Assembly (NCBI GenBank): GCA_021160415.1
Contig: JAGHCP010000023.1
Coordinates: 1 to 6,689 of the forward strand
Source: Desulfurococcales archaeon
Lineage (GTDB): Archaea; Thermoproteota; Thermoprotei_A; Sulfolobales; NBVN01
Length of the DNA: 6,689 nucleotides
Reading direction: 5' to 3'
The notes below the pieces were generated by a model. That model had not been told where the DNA came from. It worked only from the letters and a program-made list of their open reading frames with translations, and made no database searches. Both the position numbers and the translations under genes were made by a program. Of the stretch, positions 6,493 to 6,689 are shown in pieces. Position 1 is the first letter of the stretch; each line of letters starts with the position of its first letter.

Positions 6493-6689
6493 TTACTTCT
6501 TCTTCGCTAACCACACCCCTATTAACGCCACAGCAACTACCGCCAGCACACCCACGATTAACCAGGTGTTCATACCGCCCTCAGCGGACGGCGGAGGTGT
6601 GGTGGGCTCCTGCGGCGTTGCGGCGGAGGTTGAGGTGGTTCCAGCTGGAGCCGTAGTCGAGGATGTCGTTGTTGTGGTAGGTGCTGGGG
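6493..6689 (-). CDS. dppA: C-terminal tail of the peptide-binding protein DppA, partial
   Basis: The last 64 residues of a protein whose start lies beyond the right edge. In order they show a linker rich in Thr, Ser, Pro and Ala (tail residues 1-34, including a run of five threonines), a short SAEGGMN turn, a hydrophobic helix of about 20 residues (WLIVGVLAVVAVALIGVWLA) and a final Lys-Lys-Lys, then TAA. Archaeal di/oligopeptide-binding proteins are known for this layout: the binding domain sits outside the cell on a probably glycosylated Ser/Thr-rich stalk, anchored by a C-terminal helix with positive residues on the cytoplasmic side. No binding domain is visible here, so the DppA call rests on tail architecture and on its place directly upstream of dppB. 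Confidence 0.75.
   Translation of the reverse strand, partial: PAPTTTTTSSTTAPAGTTSTSAATPQEPTTPPPSAEGGMNTWLIVGVLAVVAVALIGVWLAKKK

Noticed and set aside
1..6689. tRNA, rRNA, CRISPR arrays, insertion sequences or long direct repeats
   Set aside because: Nearly every base is in recognised protein-coding genes and the gaps are 55 bases or less. No repeat-spacer pattern, transposase or terminal inverted repeats were seen by eye.

Overview
The window looks archaeal, most probably a thermophilic member of the Thermoproteota. The evidence is frequent AGG/AGA arginine codons, GGTGG/GGTGA-type Shine-Dalgarno sites, T-rich AT islands in the few intergenic gaps, and a solute-binding protein tail of the archaeal type (Ser/Thr/Pro linker, C-terminal membrane helix, lysine end). 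I cannot name the species. Coding density is very high: the largest gap is 55 bases, and no stretch over 300 bases lacks a gene.

Left half, plus strand (1-2541): part of a branched-chain amino acid (Liv/HAAT-type) ABC importer operon. It holds the last codons of an upstream gene (probably livH), then livM (permease), livG and livF (the two ATPases). The genes overlap by 1-4 bases or sit 1 base apart. Each internal start is preceded by a GGTGGT that also encodes a Gly-Gly at or near the end of the preceding protein. LivG has an unusual ABC signature (LSAAH), while LivF has a normal one (LSGGE).

Middle (2542-2591): a 50-base convergent intergenic region with a hairpin and T-runs on both strands, a likely bidirectional terminator.

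Right half, minus strand (6689 down to 2592): a di/oligopeptide ABC importer read as dppA (only the C-terminal tail is in the window), dppB, dppC, then a cytoplasmic S9 acylaminoacyl-peptidase-type serine peptidase. A 55-base spacer with a TATA-like palindrome separates dppC from the peptidase, so the peptidase may have its own promoter. The dppD/dppF ATPases are not downstream of dppC; they must lie beyond the right edge or elsewhere.

Together the genes describe amino acid and peptide scavenging. Peptides enter through DppABC, the peptidase trims them inside the cell, and free hydrophobic amino acids enter through Liv. All gene families are familiar. I see no undescribed system; the most interesting point is the predicted asymmetry of the Liv ATPase pair.
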